Below, in pieces: positions 35,001 through 42,385 of a stretch of DNA of 64,000 nucleotides. Position 1 is the stretch's first letter; the number at the start of each line of letters is the position of its first letter. The DNA lies in NCBI GenBank assembly GCA_044464225.1, contig JBIQLN010000001.1, forward strand, positions 186,001 through 250,000. Reading direction: 5' to 3'. A model generated the notes under the pieces. That model ran no database searches. It was not told the DNA's origin and saw only the letters and a program-made list of their open reading frames with translations. This stretch comes from 66-474 sp044464225. GTDB taxonomy: Bacteria > Pseudomonadota > Gammaproteobacteria > Xanthomonadales > Rhodanobacteraceae. The position numbers were made by a program, and so were the translations under genes.

Positions 35001-35139
35001 GGGTGGCCTGCTCTTCTCGCAGAGCCTGACCCTGCTGTCCACACCAGCCATCTACCTGGTGTTCGGCACGTGGGCGCGACGCCGGCGCGAGCGCAAGGCG
35101 CAACGGAGAGAACGCCGCCGATTGGCTGCGCAGGGTTGA
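32023..35139 (+). CDS. RND multidrug efflux permease, MdtC-like (second pump subunit)
   Basis: 1038 residues. N-terminus ISAPFVKRPIGTSLLAAGVLAIGV; Asp pair in LTFVVDDAIVVIENIMRHL; GLVKKNAIMMIDFAVVAERE near TM10-11. A GGGGGT linker around residue 660 and a basic C-terminal tail (RRRRERKAQRRERRR) are noticeable. With the previous pump it would form a mixed trimer as in MdtBC or MuxBC. The 195-bp gap before it is longer than usual within such operons and holds nothing I recognise. No outer-membrane channel gene follows, so a channel encoded elsewhere must serve, perhaps the one at 44854-46290. Confidence 0.9.
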   Translation: MNISAPFVKRPIGTSLLAAGVLAIGVLCYTLLGISALPQVSFPAIWVSASEPGANATTIAATVAAPLERHLGQIPGVDMMRSRSSNGSTFVLLFFDSDVDINSAAQQVDAAINAAVPDLPAGLGVPQWHKANPNDDPVLSLALTSNTQPMSELFDAANTLLQPRLSQLQGVASVEVSGSAQPAVRVDVDLHKLDALGLSTNEIRNAITAANVTSPQGFLTDGEISTAITATDQLQKAEDFADLVIATHDGRPVHLRDVANVYAGAEDQFQAAYFNGKRSIQLQVYKRPDANVIETVDSVKDELPGLRNLLPPGTQLTPYFDETATIRDSINDVQITLLISLAMVVLTMALFLRRLAPTLIATAAVPLSLCGALIVMYALDYTLDNLSLLALLIALTFVVDDAIVVIENIMRHLDSGKPRRQAALEGAKEIGFTIVAITASLIAVFMPILFAPSFIGMWFREFTVTIIAAIFVSMVVSLTLTPALCGRFLRRHAEREAGPSRLGRALDRFHAGMLSVYTRTLDWTLHRHPKLMAWSPLVLLAFTIYLFRVLPGTDFPPQDTGLIWGRATGGVTMSFTDLEARTSALVKMLRNDPAVEYVGASIGTSRRGASGWFSIQLKPVGHGRDISTQQVVNRLSAKVDRYPDLDVRFRALQDLGGGGGGTSQGGQYSVNLQSNSATELQEWLPKLQAELQKNPMFRDVGTDLDEGSLLQNMVVDRAKAARLGISMAAVDDALYNAFGQRPISTIYSDTNQYQVVLTALPAQTASPAALNTIRVRSSSGQMVPISAIAHQESTVAPSQIEHIDQMTSMSLSFNLAPGVSMGEATQQINRTISDMRMPGDIKLGLGDFFRRFEQQMAMMPLLLIGAIVAVYLVLGILYENLVHPITILSTLPAAGVGALLALKVTGLPISVVAIMALILLIGLVKKNAIMMIDFAVVAEREGRTPLEAVREACLVRFRPIMMTTMVAILASLPLVVGIGTGAELRRPLGVAMLGGLLFSQSLTLLSTPAIYLVFGTWARRRRERKAQRRERRRLAAQG

Positions 35140-35262
35140 TTCGCCCTGGACGCCACCCGTGAGCGGCAACCAGGCCGTTTGCACGAATGCGGCGGCACGA
35201 ACGGCCCGCCCGCAGCGACCGTTACAATCGGCGTTCGCAAGATGCTGCCGGATGCGCGACTG

Positions 35263-36123
35263 ATGCCTGAATCTTCCGAGTCCAGAACGGGCCCCGAATC
35301 CCCGACCATCGCCTTCATCGGCGGCGGCAACATGGCGCGCAGCCTGATCGGGGCGCAACGTGCGCGCGGCGTGCCGCCAGCGTCGATCCGCGTGGCCGAA
35401 CCCCGTGCCGAGACGCGCGACGCGCTGGCCCGTGAATTCGACGTACCGGTGTTCGCCGACAACGCCGAAGCCGCCGCGGGCGCGGATGGCGTGGTGCTGG
35501 CGGTGAAGCCGCAGGTGATGCAAGAGGCCTGCGCGGGCATGGCGGAATCGCTGCGGACCTCGAAGCCGCTGATCATTTCGATTGCCGCCGGCATCCGCAT
35601 CGCGCAGATCGAGCGGCTGCTGGGCGGGCAACACGCCATCGTCCGCTGCATGCCCAACACGCCGGCGCTGGTGGGTGCCGGCGCCAGTGGCCTGTGCGCC
35701 AACCGCAACGTGGACGCCGGCCAGCGTGCGCTCGCGGAGCACCTGCTCGGCGCCGCCGGCATCGTGCGCTGGATCGAGGACGAGGCGCAGATGGACACGG
35801 TGACCGCCGTGTCCGGCTCCGGGCCCGCATATTTCTTCCTGCTGGTCGAAGCCATGGAAGACGCCGCGGTGCAGCTTGGGCTGCCGCGGGAGACGGCACG
35901 CGCCCTGGCCGCCCAGACCTGCCTCGGCGCCGGTCGCATGCTGACGGACGGCAACGAAACCGCGGCAGTCCTTCGCCAGCGTGTCACCTCGCCGCATGGC
36001 ACGACCGCCGCCGCGCTGGATGCCTTCGAGCGCGGAGGCTTTCGGACGCTTGTTGAGCGGGCGCTGGACGCGGCACGGCAGCGTGGTGCCCAGATGTCCG
36101 CGGAACTGGATAGCGGCGCATGA
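35263..36123 (+). CDS. proC: Pyrroline-5-carboxylate reductase ProC
   Basis: 286 residues from the ATG at 35263 (a Met at 35242 is possible); this is slightly longer than E. coli ProC owing to a Ser/Pro-rich start. AFIGGGNMARSLI is the NADPH-binding motif. VVLAVKPQVM and RCMPNTPALVGAG are conserved. The family signature is in VSGSGPAYFFLLVEAMEDAAVQLGL, and TSPHGTTAAALD follows. It reduces pyrroline-5-carboxylate to proline in the cytoplasm. It overlaps yggT by ATGA, a pairing conserved in proteobacteria, but the usual yggS neighbour is absent upstream, where the RND genes lie. Confidence 0.95.
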   Translation: MPESSESRTGPESPTIAFIGGGNMARSLIGAQRARGVPPASIRVAEPRAETRDALAREFDVPVFADNAEAAAGADGVVLAVKPQVMQEACAGMAESLRTSKPLIISIAAGIRIAQIERLLGGQHAIVRCMPNTPALVGAGASGLCANRNVDAGQRALAEHLLGAAGIVRWIEDEAQMDTVTAVSGSGPAYFFLLVEAMEDAAVQLGLPRETARALAAQTCLGAGRMLTDGNETAAVLRQRVTSPHGTTAAALDAFERGGFRTLVERALDAARQRGAQMSAELDSGA

Positions 36124-36689
36124 TCTACCTCGCCAACGCACTTGCATTGCTGATCCAGTTCGCGTTCGGTTGCGGGGTTGCGCTGTTCGTATTCCGCCTG
36201 CTGGCGGAAGCGGTGCGCGCGGATTTCTACAACCCGATCTGCCAGTTCCTCTACCGCGCCACCAACCCGGTGCTGACGCCGCTGCGCCGCGTGATACCGA
36301 CCTGGCGGCGGATCAACATCGCCGCGCTGCTGATCGCGTGGGTACTGGAGGTCGTCAAGAATGTCCTGCTGATTTTCGTGGCGGCCGACTTCTGGACCAG
36401 CGGCGTCGGGGCGTTGGTGTTGGGCCTCGCAGACCTGCTCAACTTTTTCATGATCACGTACCTGATCATGATTTTCGCGTGGGCGCTGCTGTCCTACGTC
36501 AATGTCGACGCGCGCAATCCGGTGGTGCCGCTGCTCGGCAAGATCGTCGACCCGGTCCTCAAGCCATTCCGTCGCGTCCTGCCGCTGCTCGGCGGATTCG
36601 ATCTTTCGCCGGTGCTGGCGATCCTGGTGATCCTGCTGATCCAGACGGTGGTTGTCGCCTGGCTTATGAACGTCGGGCACACGATTTGA
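36120..36689 (+). CDS. yggT: YggT-family integral membrane protein
   Basis: 189 residues with two tandem YGGT repeats (about 1-90 and 100-189). Each has two hydrophobic helices and the pattern NPICQFLYRATNPVLTPLRR or NPVVPLLGKIVDPVLKPFRR. The function of the family is not established; links to osmotic tolerance and to cell-division/SepF-like partners have been proposed in other organisms. The start overlaps the proC stop. Confidence 0.9.
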   Translation: MIYLANALALLIQFAFGCGVALFVFRLLAEAVRADFYNPICQFLYRATNPVLTPLRRVIPTWRRINIAALLIAWVLEVVKNVLLIFVAADFWTSGVGALVLGLADLLNFFMITYLIMIFAWALLSYVNVDARNPVVPLLGKIVDPVLKPFRRVLPLLGGFDLSPVLAILVILLIQTVVVAWLMNVGHTI

Positions 36690-36734
36690 TGGCCGCCCAT
36701 TGCGCAGGTTCAGCCCTTCTGATGACGCGATTGC

Positions 36735-36820
36735 GCAGGTGGGGCTGACGCCGGCTTCATCGGCGGAAGCCAAACGCCTCCCGCATGCTGCTGGGCTTCA
36801 CTGCGTTCAGCCCAACCTGC
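36735..36820. repeat. Dispersed intergenic repeat, family A, copy 3 (between yggT and the cobalamin-binding gene)
   Basis: Terminal arms GCAGGTGGGGCTGA (36735-36748) and TCAGCCCAACCTGC (36807-36820) match at 13 of 14 positions. An interior segment at 36747-36770 is the exact reverse complement of 24 bases in copy 4 (43218-43241). A further partial arm, GCAGGTTCAGCCC, lies at 36705-36717. It separates two convergent genes and fills the gap. Confidence 0.7.
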
Positions 36821-36844
36821 AAGCGCGGTGATCGTCTCCCCGTC

Positions 36845-37645
36845 TCAGGGCGCGCGTGTTGCCCAGCGGGCGATTACCGCATGCAAAACGTCCAGCCCGT
36901 CGGTGAGCGCGGCCGGGCCGGGCTGCAGGATGATCGGTGACTTGATTTCGTGGAGTTCGCCGTTGCGGACGGCCGGGACCACGTCCCAGCCCGGGCGCGC
37001 GGCGACGCCAGCCGGCTGGAATTTCTTGCCGCACCATGAGGCGAGCATGATGTCCGGCTGCCGCGCAATCACTTCGGCCGGATCGGCAAGGATGCGGTGC
37101 TTCGCCAGCGGTTGTTCCGCCCGCTCGGGGAAGACATCCTCGCCGCCCGCGATGCGGATCAGTTCCGCCACCCAGCGGATGCCGGTGATCGGCGGGTCGT
37201 CCCATTCCTCGAAGTACACGCGCGGATGCTTCGCAAGCGCTGCACCAAGTGCACGGACGTGCTCGACGTGTGCCTCGAGTCCACGGGCATAGCTTTCGGC
37301 CTTCCCGGCCGCGCCCACCAGCGCCCCGAGCCGGCGGACATAGGCCAGTATCCCGGCAACCGAACGGTGGTTGCTGATCCACACCTCCACGCCGGCCTTG
37401 ATCAATTCGCGCGCGATGTCGGCCTGGATGTCGGAAAACCCGATCGCCATGTCCGGCTTCAAATCGAGAATGCGCTCGATCTTCGCGCTGGTGAATGCCG
37501 AGACCTTCGGCTTTTCCTTGCGCGCGCGCGGCGGCCGCACCGTGAATCCGGAAATGCCGACGATGCGATCCTGCTCGCCGAGGGCGTACAACACCTCGGT
37601 CGGCTCTTCGGTCAGGCAAACGATTCGCCGGGGTCCGTGCGGCAT
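36845..37645 (-). CDS. Cobalamin-binding BtuF-like protein (no signal peptide)
   Basis: 266 residues from MPHGPRRIVCLTEEPTEVLYALG at 37645; the upstream frame is not homologous. The fold is that of class III solute-binding proteins (BtuF/FhuD): ERILDLKPDMAIGFSDIQADI, VYFEEWDDPPITGIRWVAELI and DPAEVIARQPDIMLASWCGKK. The start gives no Sec signal, whereas true BtuF is periplasmic, so this may be a cytoplasmic relative or the start may be elsewhere. No BtuC/BtuD genes adjoin. It lies 80 bp downstream of pdxH. Confidence 0.78.
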   Translation of the reverse strand: MPHGPRRIVCLTEEPTEVLYALGEQDRIVGISGFTVRPPRARKEKPKVSAFTSAKIERILDLKPDMAIGFSDIQADIARELIKAGVEVWISNHRSVAGILAYVRRLGALVGAAGKAESYARGLEAHVEHVRALGAALAKHPRVYFEEWDDPPITGIRWVAELIRIAGGEDVFPERAEQPLAKHRILADPAEVIARQPDIMLASWCGKKFQPAGVAARPGWDVVPAVRNGELHEIKSPIILQPGPAALTDGLDVLHAVIARWATRAP

Positions 37646-37725
37646 GTCGATTCCCGCGCAGTCATGCGCAGAAGATCCGTGGCGGGCGGCGCCCGCCGCG
37701 CCCTCGATCGCGCGATGCCCGCTGC

Positions 37726-38316
37726 TCACGGATACAGCAGTCGCTGGCGCCATTCACCCGCGACCAGCTCCCAGCGGTGGCGCTCGTTCAGGCGGTGCTC
37801 GTGCGCATACCAGAACTCCACCATGTCCGGCACGACCAGGTAACCGCCCCACTTCGCCGGCCGCGGGACGGAGCCATCGCTGAATCGGCGTTCGACATCC
37901 GCGACCCTTTGCTCCAGCGTTGCGCGGTCCGGCAACGTTTGCGACTGCAACGACGCCCAAGCGCCCAACTGGCTGAGGCGCGCGCGGGTCGCGAAATACG
38001 CATCGGATTCCCCGGACGGCAGCTTCTCCGCGCTGCCTTCGATGCGCACCTGCGCCGGGGGATCGAGCCGCTTCCAGTGCAGGCACAGCGCGACGCGAGG
38101 ATTGGCCGCGAGTTGCCTGCCCTTGTCGCCTTCGTAATCCGTGAAGAAGGTCAATCCGCGCTCATCGAGCGCCTTCAACAGCACCATGCGCGAATGCACG
38201 CGGCCATCCGGATCGGCGGTCGCGACGTTCATCGCATTGGGCTCGGGATCGCCACTGGCAAGCGCTGCGGCATGCAGGCGCTGCAGGGTTTCGAGAATCT
38301 TTGCGTCGAGTGGCAA
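37726..38316 (-). CDS. pdxH: Pyridoxamine/pyridoxine 5'-phosphate oxidase PdxH
   Basis: 196 residues. NVATADPDGRVHSRMVLLKALDERGLTFFTDYEGDKGRQL forms the FMN-binding split barrel. QVRIEGSAEKL and the C-terminal ELVAGEWRQRLLYP (RLxP) are signatures of PdxH. It oxidises pyridoxine or pyridoxamine phosphate to pyridoxal phosphate with FMN. The product is the cofactor of the two DegT aminotransferases and BioA encoded in the window, though no direct link is implied. The N-terminus is short compared with E. coli (218 residues). Confidence 0.93.
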   Translation of the reverse strand: MPLDAKILETLQRLHAAALASGDPEPNAMNVATADPDGRVHSRMVLLKALDERGLTFFTDYEGDKGRQLAANPRVALCLHWKRLDPPAQVRIEGSAEKLPSGESDAYFATRARLSQLGAWASLQSQTLPDRATLEQRVADVERRFSDGSVPRPAKWGGYLVVPDMVEFWYAHEHRLNERHRWELVAGEWRQRLLYP

Positions 38317-38429
38317 GATGGTCGACCAGATCGATCGTGGACAGCCAGTTTACACGTTGCCGGTGCGCGGCCGGCAGGCATCCCGCGGTGCGGACGCGTT
38401 CACCGCGGCCTCTCGGCAAACGCCGCGGT

Positions 38430-39128
38430 TCAGCCCTGCTCGATGCGATAGCCGTGCTGGTAGACTGCCGTCAAACGCCAGCCGTTCTCGCCGGACAAGC
38501 CGAGCTTCTTGCGCAGGCGGCTGATGTGGGTGTCGACGGTGCGCGTGCTGACGTCGCCGGCAAGATTCCAGACATTCTCGAGCAGCGCGTCGCGGCTGAC
38601 GATGCGGCCCTGGCGCCGGAACAGATAGCACGCCAGCTCGTACTCGCGCTGGGTGAGTTCCACCGGTTCGCCATCGATGCTGATCTGGCGACGCTGCGGA
38701 TCGACGCGATACGGCGGCAACTCCAATGCCTCGTTGCCGTCGTGCTCGCCGCCACGGCGACGCAGCACCGCCGCGACGCGCGCCAGCAATTCACCCTGCT
38801 TCGGCGGTTTCACCACGTAGTCGTCGGCGCCGGCCGCCAGGCCTTCGACGATGGCGGATTCCTCGCCGCTCGCGGTCAGGAAGATCACCGGCAGACTCGC
38901 GTTGGGCGACTGCCTGATCCATGAAAGGACTTCGAGACCCGTGGAATCGGGCAGGCTGCGGTCCAGCAGCACCAGATCCACGGCCTCGTTGCCCAGCCGG
39001 CGACGAAAATCGGTGGCGGTACGGAAAATCGCGCAACCGTAGCCCGCGTGTTCCAGCCACAGGCGCAACAGCGCGGTCTGGTCCGGATCATCCTCGACGC
39101 AACCGATCGTCCACGTAACAGCACTCAT
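38430..39128 (-). CDS. OmpR/PhoB-family response regulator (orphan)
   Basis: 232 residues. The receiver domain (1-120) has acidic pocket residues E12-D14, phospho-acceptor D56 (LVLLDRSLPDSTG), T86 and K107 (VVKPPKQGE). The C-terminal winged helix (about 130-229) has LTQREYELACYLFRRQGRIVSRDALL and RTVDTHISRLRKKLGL, the recognition helix region. It binds DNA on phosphorylation. No histidine kinase gene adjoins on either side, so its partner is elsewhere. Target genes are unknown. Confidence 0.9.
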   Translation of the reverse strand: MSAVTWTIGCVEDDPDQTALLRLWLEHAGYGCAIFRTATDFRRRLGNEAVDLVLLDRSLPDSTGLEVLSWIRQSPNASLPVIFLTASGEESAIVEGLAAGADDYVVKPPKQGELLARVAAVLRRRGGEHDGNEALELPPYRVDPQRRQISIDGEPVELTQREYELACYLFRRQGRIVSRDALLENVWNLAGDVSTRTVDTHISRLRKKLGLSGENGWRLTAVYQHGYRIEQG

Positions 39129-39215
39129 TGTTTGCTTCGACTCCCCGTCAATCGAATATCCCCCTCACGCCGGCGGCGGCCAACACCCGCCGCGGCATGA
39201 TGACCGGCCATGCGC

Positions 39216-39419
39216 TCAATCCACCTCGAAATTGATGCGCATGTTGACGCGCCATTCTCGCACGGCGCCATCGTTGTCGGTTGCGACCTTGATGTCGTTG
39301 ATCCACGCACCCTTGATGTTCTTCACGGTCTTGCCGGCCTTTTCCAGGCCGTGGCGCACCGCATCCTCGATCCCCTTCGACGACGAGGCGCTCAACTCGA
39401 TCACCTTGGTGACGGACAT
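39216..39419 (-). CDS. Dodecin family flavin-binding protein
   Basis: 67 residues with the whole dodecin pattern: VTKVIELSASSSKGIEDAV, then GAWINDIKVATDNDG with the flavin-stacking Trp (W39), then EWRVNMRINFEV. Dodecins form 12-mers that store riboflavin, FMN or CoA-linked ligands. An AAGGAGAG ribosome-binding site lies a proper distance before the ATG at 39419. It is a single gene between the orphan regulator and the phosphatase gene. Confidence 0.92.
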   Translation of the reverse strand: MSVTKVIELSASSSKGIEDAVRHGLEKAGKTVKNIKGAWINDIKVATDNDGAVREWRVNMRINFEVD

Positions 39420-39500
39420 GCCGGCTCTCCTTCTTCGCGGTGGAAATCAGACAACCTCGATGGCGGAATGGTTTCAACCGTGACATAGTTCACGGTTTTG

Positions 39501-40349
39501 TCAAGGGCTCCCCTGGGCCGGGGCGACTCTCGCATCCGCAAGGTCCCGGCGCCCGAATTGCCCGCGAATTTCAGCGTGCAGCGCCGGAGTGGCTGCCAGC
39601 ACGCTGCGGGTGCCCAGCCCGAGTTCGGCGCCGTCCAGGTCGGTGAACACGCCGCCGGCCTCCCGGACGATGACGGCGAGTGCGGCCACGTCGAGGATAT
39701 TGACGTCGGATTCGATCACGAGGTCCAGGGCGCCCCGCGCCAGCAGATGATAATGACAGAAGTCGCCGTAGCCGCGCACCCGGTTGACTTCGCCCACCAG
39801 TTCGCCGAGCGCCTTCCAGCGGACCCCGTCGCGGGCGAGCGACTTGATGTTGCCCAGCGACAGAGCCGCGTCACGCACTACCCGGGTCGAGGCGACTTCG
39901 ACGCGCCGTGGATCCCCGCCCGCTGCTTCAAGGAACGCGCCGCCACCGCGGCGCGCCCACATGGTTTCGCCATGGGCCGGCGCATGCGACACCCCCAGCA
40001 CCAGCCTGCCCGCGTGCATGAGCGCGATCTGGGTCGAAAAAAACGGCGTGCCACGCACGAAGCTCTTGGTGCCGTCCAGCGGGTCGACCAGCCACAGGAA
40101 TTCGCCCTCGCCTTCGCGGCCGCGTTCCTCGCCCAGGATCGCGTGATCCGGGAAGGCGTGCTTCAGCGCGTTGCGGATGATGTCCTCCGCCTCGCGGTCG
40201 GCGACGGTGACGGGCGTGGCATCGGGCTTGATTTCCACCGCCAGGCCTTGCCCGAAATGGCCCATGATGCGCCGACCGGCGTCCCGAGCAGCCGTCAGCG
40301 CGACGGCAAGTGCCTCGTCGAGGAAAGCGGCGTCGAGCGAAGTGGCCAT
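39501..40349 (-). CDS. Inositol-monophosphatase-family phosphatase, HisN-like (histidinol-phosphatase)
   Basis: 282 residues. Metal ligands are E74 (GEERG) and D89/D92 in WLVDPLDGTKSFVRG, the hallmark of the family; the distal motif appears as ESDVNILDVAALAVIVREAGG. The pattern TKSFVRGTPFFSTQIAL resembles HisN-type histidinol phosphatases more than SuhB. The two differ mainly in substrate, so a general sugar or inositol phosphatase remains possible. It is divergent from bioA (55-bp gap). Confidence 0.85.
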   Translation of the reverse strand: MATSLDAAFLDEALAVALTAARDAGRRIMGHFGQGLAVEIKPDATPVTVADREAEDIIRNALKHAFPDHAILGEERGREGEGEFLWLVDPLDGTKSFVRGTPFFSTQIALMHAGRLVLGVSHAPAHGETMWARRGGGAFLEAAGGDPRRVEVASTRVVRDAALSLGNIKSLARDGVRWKALGELVGEVNRVRGYGDFCHYHLLARGALDLVIESDVNILDVAALAVIVREAGGVFTDLDGAELGLGTRSVLAATPALHAEIRGQFGRRDLADARVAPAQGSP

Positions 40350-40404
40350 GCCGGGGAGCTTAACCGCGCTTGAGCCCGCCCGTCTTGGCCGCGATCATGG
40401 CGGG

Positions 40405-41769
40405 ATGACCGACCCCGCTTGCCGCAACGCCGACCTTGCCGCGCGCGATCTCGCGCACGTGTGGCATCCCTGCACCCAGATGCGCGAGCACGCCTCGCAA
40501 CTGCCACTGGTTCCGATCGTGCGCGGTGACGGTCCATGGCTGGTCGATGCCGACGGCAACCGCTACCTGGACGGCATCAGCTCATGGTGGAGCAATCTGT
40601 TCGGGCACGCGAATCCGCGCATTGCCGAAGCGATCGCCGAACAGGCCGCAAGGCTCAATCACGTGATGCTGGCCGGCTTCACGCATGAGCCCGCGCTGCA
40701 ACTGGCCGAACAACTGGTGCGCATCGCGCCGCCGGGCCTGGGCCGGGTCTCTTACGCGAGCGACGGCGCCAGCGCGGTCGAAATCGCGCTGAAGATGAGT
40801 TTCCATTACTGGCGCAACACGGGCAAGCCGCAACGCACGCGCTTCATCGCGCTGGCCAATGCCTACCACGGCGAAACGCTGGGTGCGCTGGCAGTGAGTG
40901 ATCTTCCACTGTATCGCGCGGTGTACGGACCCTTGCTGTTCGATCCCATCGTCGCACCGTCGCCCGACTGGCTGGATGCCGAACCGGGTGAGCGCGCCGA
41001 TGATGTCGCCCGCCGACGGCTTGCCGACATGCGCGTGTTGCTGGAGCGCCACGCGCACGAAACCTGCGCGGTGATCATCGAGCCGTTGGTGCAGTGCTCC
41101 GGCGGCATGCGCATGCATGCACCGTCGTACCTCGCCGGGTTGCGCGCACTCTGCGACGCGTTCGACGTGCATCTGGTCGCGGACGAGATCGCGGTGGGCT
41201 TCGGCCGTACCGGGACGATGTTCGCCTGCGAGCAGGCTTCGATCTCGCCCGATTTCCTGTGCCTGTCGAAGGGGCTCACGGGCGGCGCCTTGCCGCTGTC
41301 GGCCGTCATGACGACCGACAAGGTTTATGACGCGTTCCTGGGCGATTACGCGGCCAACAACGCGTTCCTGCACTCGCACACCTTCAGCGGCAATCCGGTC
41401 GCGTGCGCGGCGGCACTGGCTTCGCTGGCGATCTTCGCGGACGAACCGGTACTCGAACGCAATCGGGGGCTGGCTTCCCACCTGGCGCAGCGGCTGGAGA
41501 CATTGCGCGACCATCCGCACGTCGCCAACCTGCGGCAGACCGGCTGGATCGCCGCATTCGATCTGGTCGAAAACAAGGACTCGCGCTCGCCCTACCCGGG
41601 TGCCGAACGCCGCGGCCTGCGCTTCTACCGCCACGCGCTCTCGCGCGGCGTGTTGCTGCGCCCGCTGGGCGACACGGTTTATTTCCTGCCGCCGTATTGC
41701 ATCGACGATCGCGACATCGACACGATGGTCGACGTCGCGATCGAATCCGTGGATGCCGCGACTACCTGA
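40405..41769 (+). CDS. bioA: Adenosylmethionine-8-amino-7-oxononanoate aminotransferase BioA
   Basis: 454 residues from the ATG at 40405; a longer frame from 40171 is antisense to the phosphatase gene. VWHPCTQM, YLDGISSWWSNLFGH, SDGASAVEIALKMSFHYW, the PLP lysine K289 in LCLSKGLTGGALPLS, and HSHTFSGNPVACAAAL together identify BioA. It transfers the amino group of S-adenosylmethionine to KAPA to give DAPA in biotin synthesis. The other bio genes are not in the window. I saw no BirA-type operator in the short divergent gap. Confidence 0.95.
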   Translation: MTDPACRNADLAARDLAHVWHPCTQMREHASQLPLVPIVRGDGPWLVDADGNRYLDGISSWWSNLFGHANPRIAEAIAEQAARLNHVMLAGFTHEPALQLAEQLVRIAPPGLGRVSYASDGASAVEIALKMSFHYWRNTGKPQRTRFIALANAYHGETLGALAVSDLPLYRAVYGPLLFDPIVAPSPDWLDAEPGERADDVARRRLADMRVLLERHAHETCAVIIEPLVQCSGGMRMHAPSYLAGLRALCDAFDVHLVADEIAVGFGRTGTMFACEQASISPDFLCLSKGLTGGALPLSAVMTTDKVYDAFLGDYAANNAFLHSHTFSGNPVACAAALASLAIFADEPVLERNRGLASHLAQRLETLRDHPHVANLRQTGWIAAFDLVENKDSRSPYPGAERRGLRFYRHALSRGVLLRPLGDTVYFLPPYCIDDRDIDTMVDVAIESVDAATT

Positions 41770-41897
41770 AAAAACCTCTCAACACTCCTTCATGCCAACG
41801 CGCGAAGCGGCTGTTGTGGAAAGCCGGGCCATGGACGATCGTTCTGGAATCCGTTGACCGCGAACGCCCATGACCGCCGGTGATCCCCACGGAACAC

Positions 41898-41913
41898 CGT
41901 TCATGGGTGAACG
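41898..41913 (-). terminator. Small hairpin after the secreted-protein gene
   Basis: CGTTCA and TGAACG arms with a 4-base loop lie a few bases beyond the stop of the gene at 41918. The stem is short and without a U-run, so it is only a weak terminator candidate. Confidence 0.25.
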
Positions 41914-41917
41914 CAAC

Positions 41918-42256
41918 TCAATGCCCGCGCAGCGTCACCGACGGGTCCAGCATCTGCAGCGCCCGGCCGAGATCCGTCGCACCGGTGCGCTGGAGGTCCT
42001 GCTGGCTGTAGCTGTTGCCGGCCACCGGCAGGCATTCGCCCTTGCGTGCAGGGATGTGGCTGCCAGTTTCGCGGATGCATTGACGCGAATCCACCGGCGG
42101 TACCGAGCGTTGGGCGGCTTGCGGTTGGCCGGTGGCGGCTTGCGAAGTGGCAGCCGCGCCCGTCCGGGCATTGGCGCCGGTTTGCGCAAAGGCCGGCATC
42201 GCGAATGCGGCTGCTCCGACCAGTGCAAAGGCGCTCGCAACAAACAGTTTTTTCAT
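41918..42256 (-). CDS. Small secreted protein of unknown function with a TonB-plug-like C-terminal motif
   Basis: 112 residues. MKKLFVASAFALVGAAAFAMPAFA is a clear Sec signal peptide with cleavage after AFA. The ATG has an AAAGGAG site at a good distance. The mature part is Ala/Thr/Gln-rich, then has two cysteines (RQCIRETG and GECLPVAG) that could pair. It ends with YSQQDLQRTGATDLGRALQMLDPSVTLRGH, which is reminiscent of a TonB-dependent receptor plug segment (L..TGA.DLG.AL..LDPS...G). It is far too short to be a receptor. I do not recognise the family. Confidence 0.75.
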   Translation of the reverse strand: MKKLFVASAFALVGAAAFAMPAFAQTGANARTGAAATSQAATGQPQAAQRSVPPVDSRQCIRETGSHIPARKGECLPVAGNSYSQQDLQRTGATDLGRALQMLDPSVTLRGH

Positions 42257-42385
42257 GCTCAGGACTCCTTTGAAGATATCCCGAACCCATTGTGCGTCAG
42301 TCGACGTACGAAGGCAATCGTTGCCGTGCAGCTGACCGGGTTCGTTCATACTTTCGACTCCCCACGCCGACGAAGATTCACGTCC

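Noticed and set aside
33265..36147. Minus-strand open frame of 960 codons opposite the second RND pump and proC
   Set aside because: It is an antisense shadow in GC-rich DNA: His/Gln/Arg-rich with no domain, no ribosome-binding site, and it covers two well-supported genes.
37646..37725. Cobalamin riboswitch before the BtuF-like gene
   Set aside because: The 80-bp gap is too short and shows only a simple GGCGGGC/GCCCGCC hairpin, with no B12-box pattern.
40350..40404. BirA operator before bioA
   Set aside because: No TTGTAAACC-like inverted repeat is present in the 55-bp gap.
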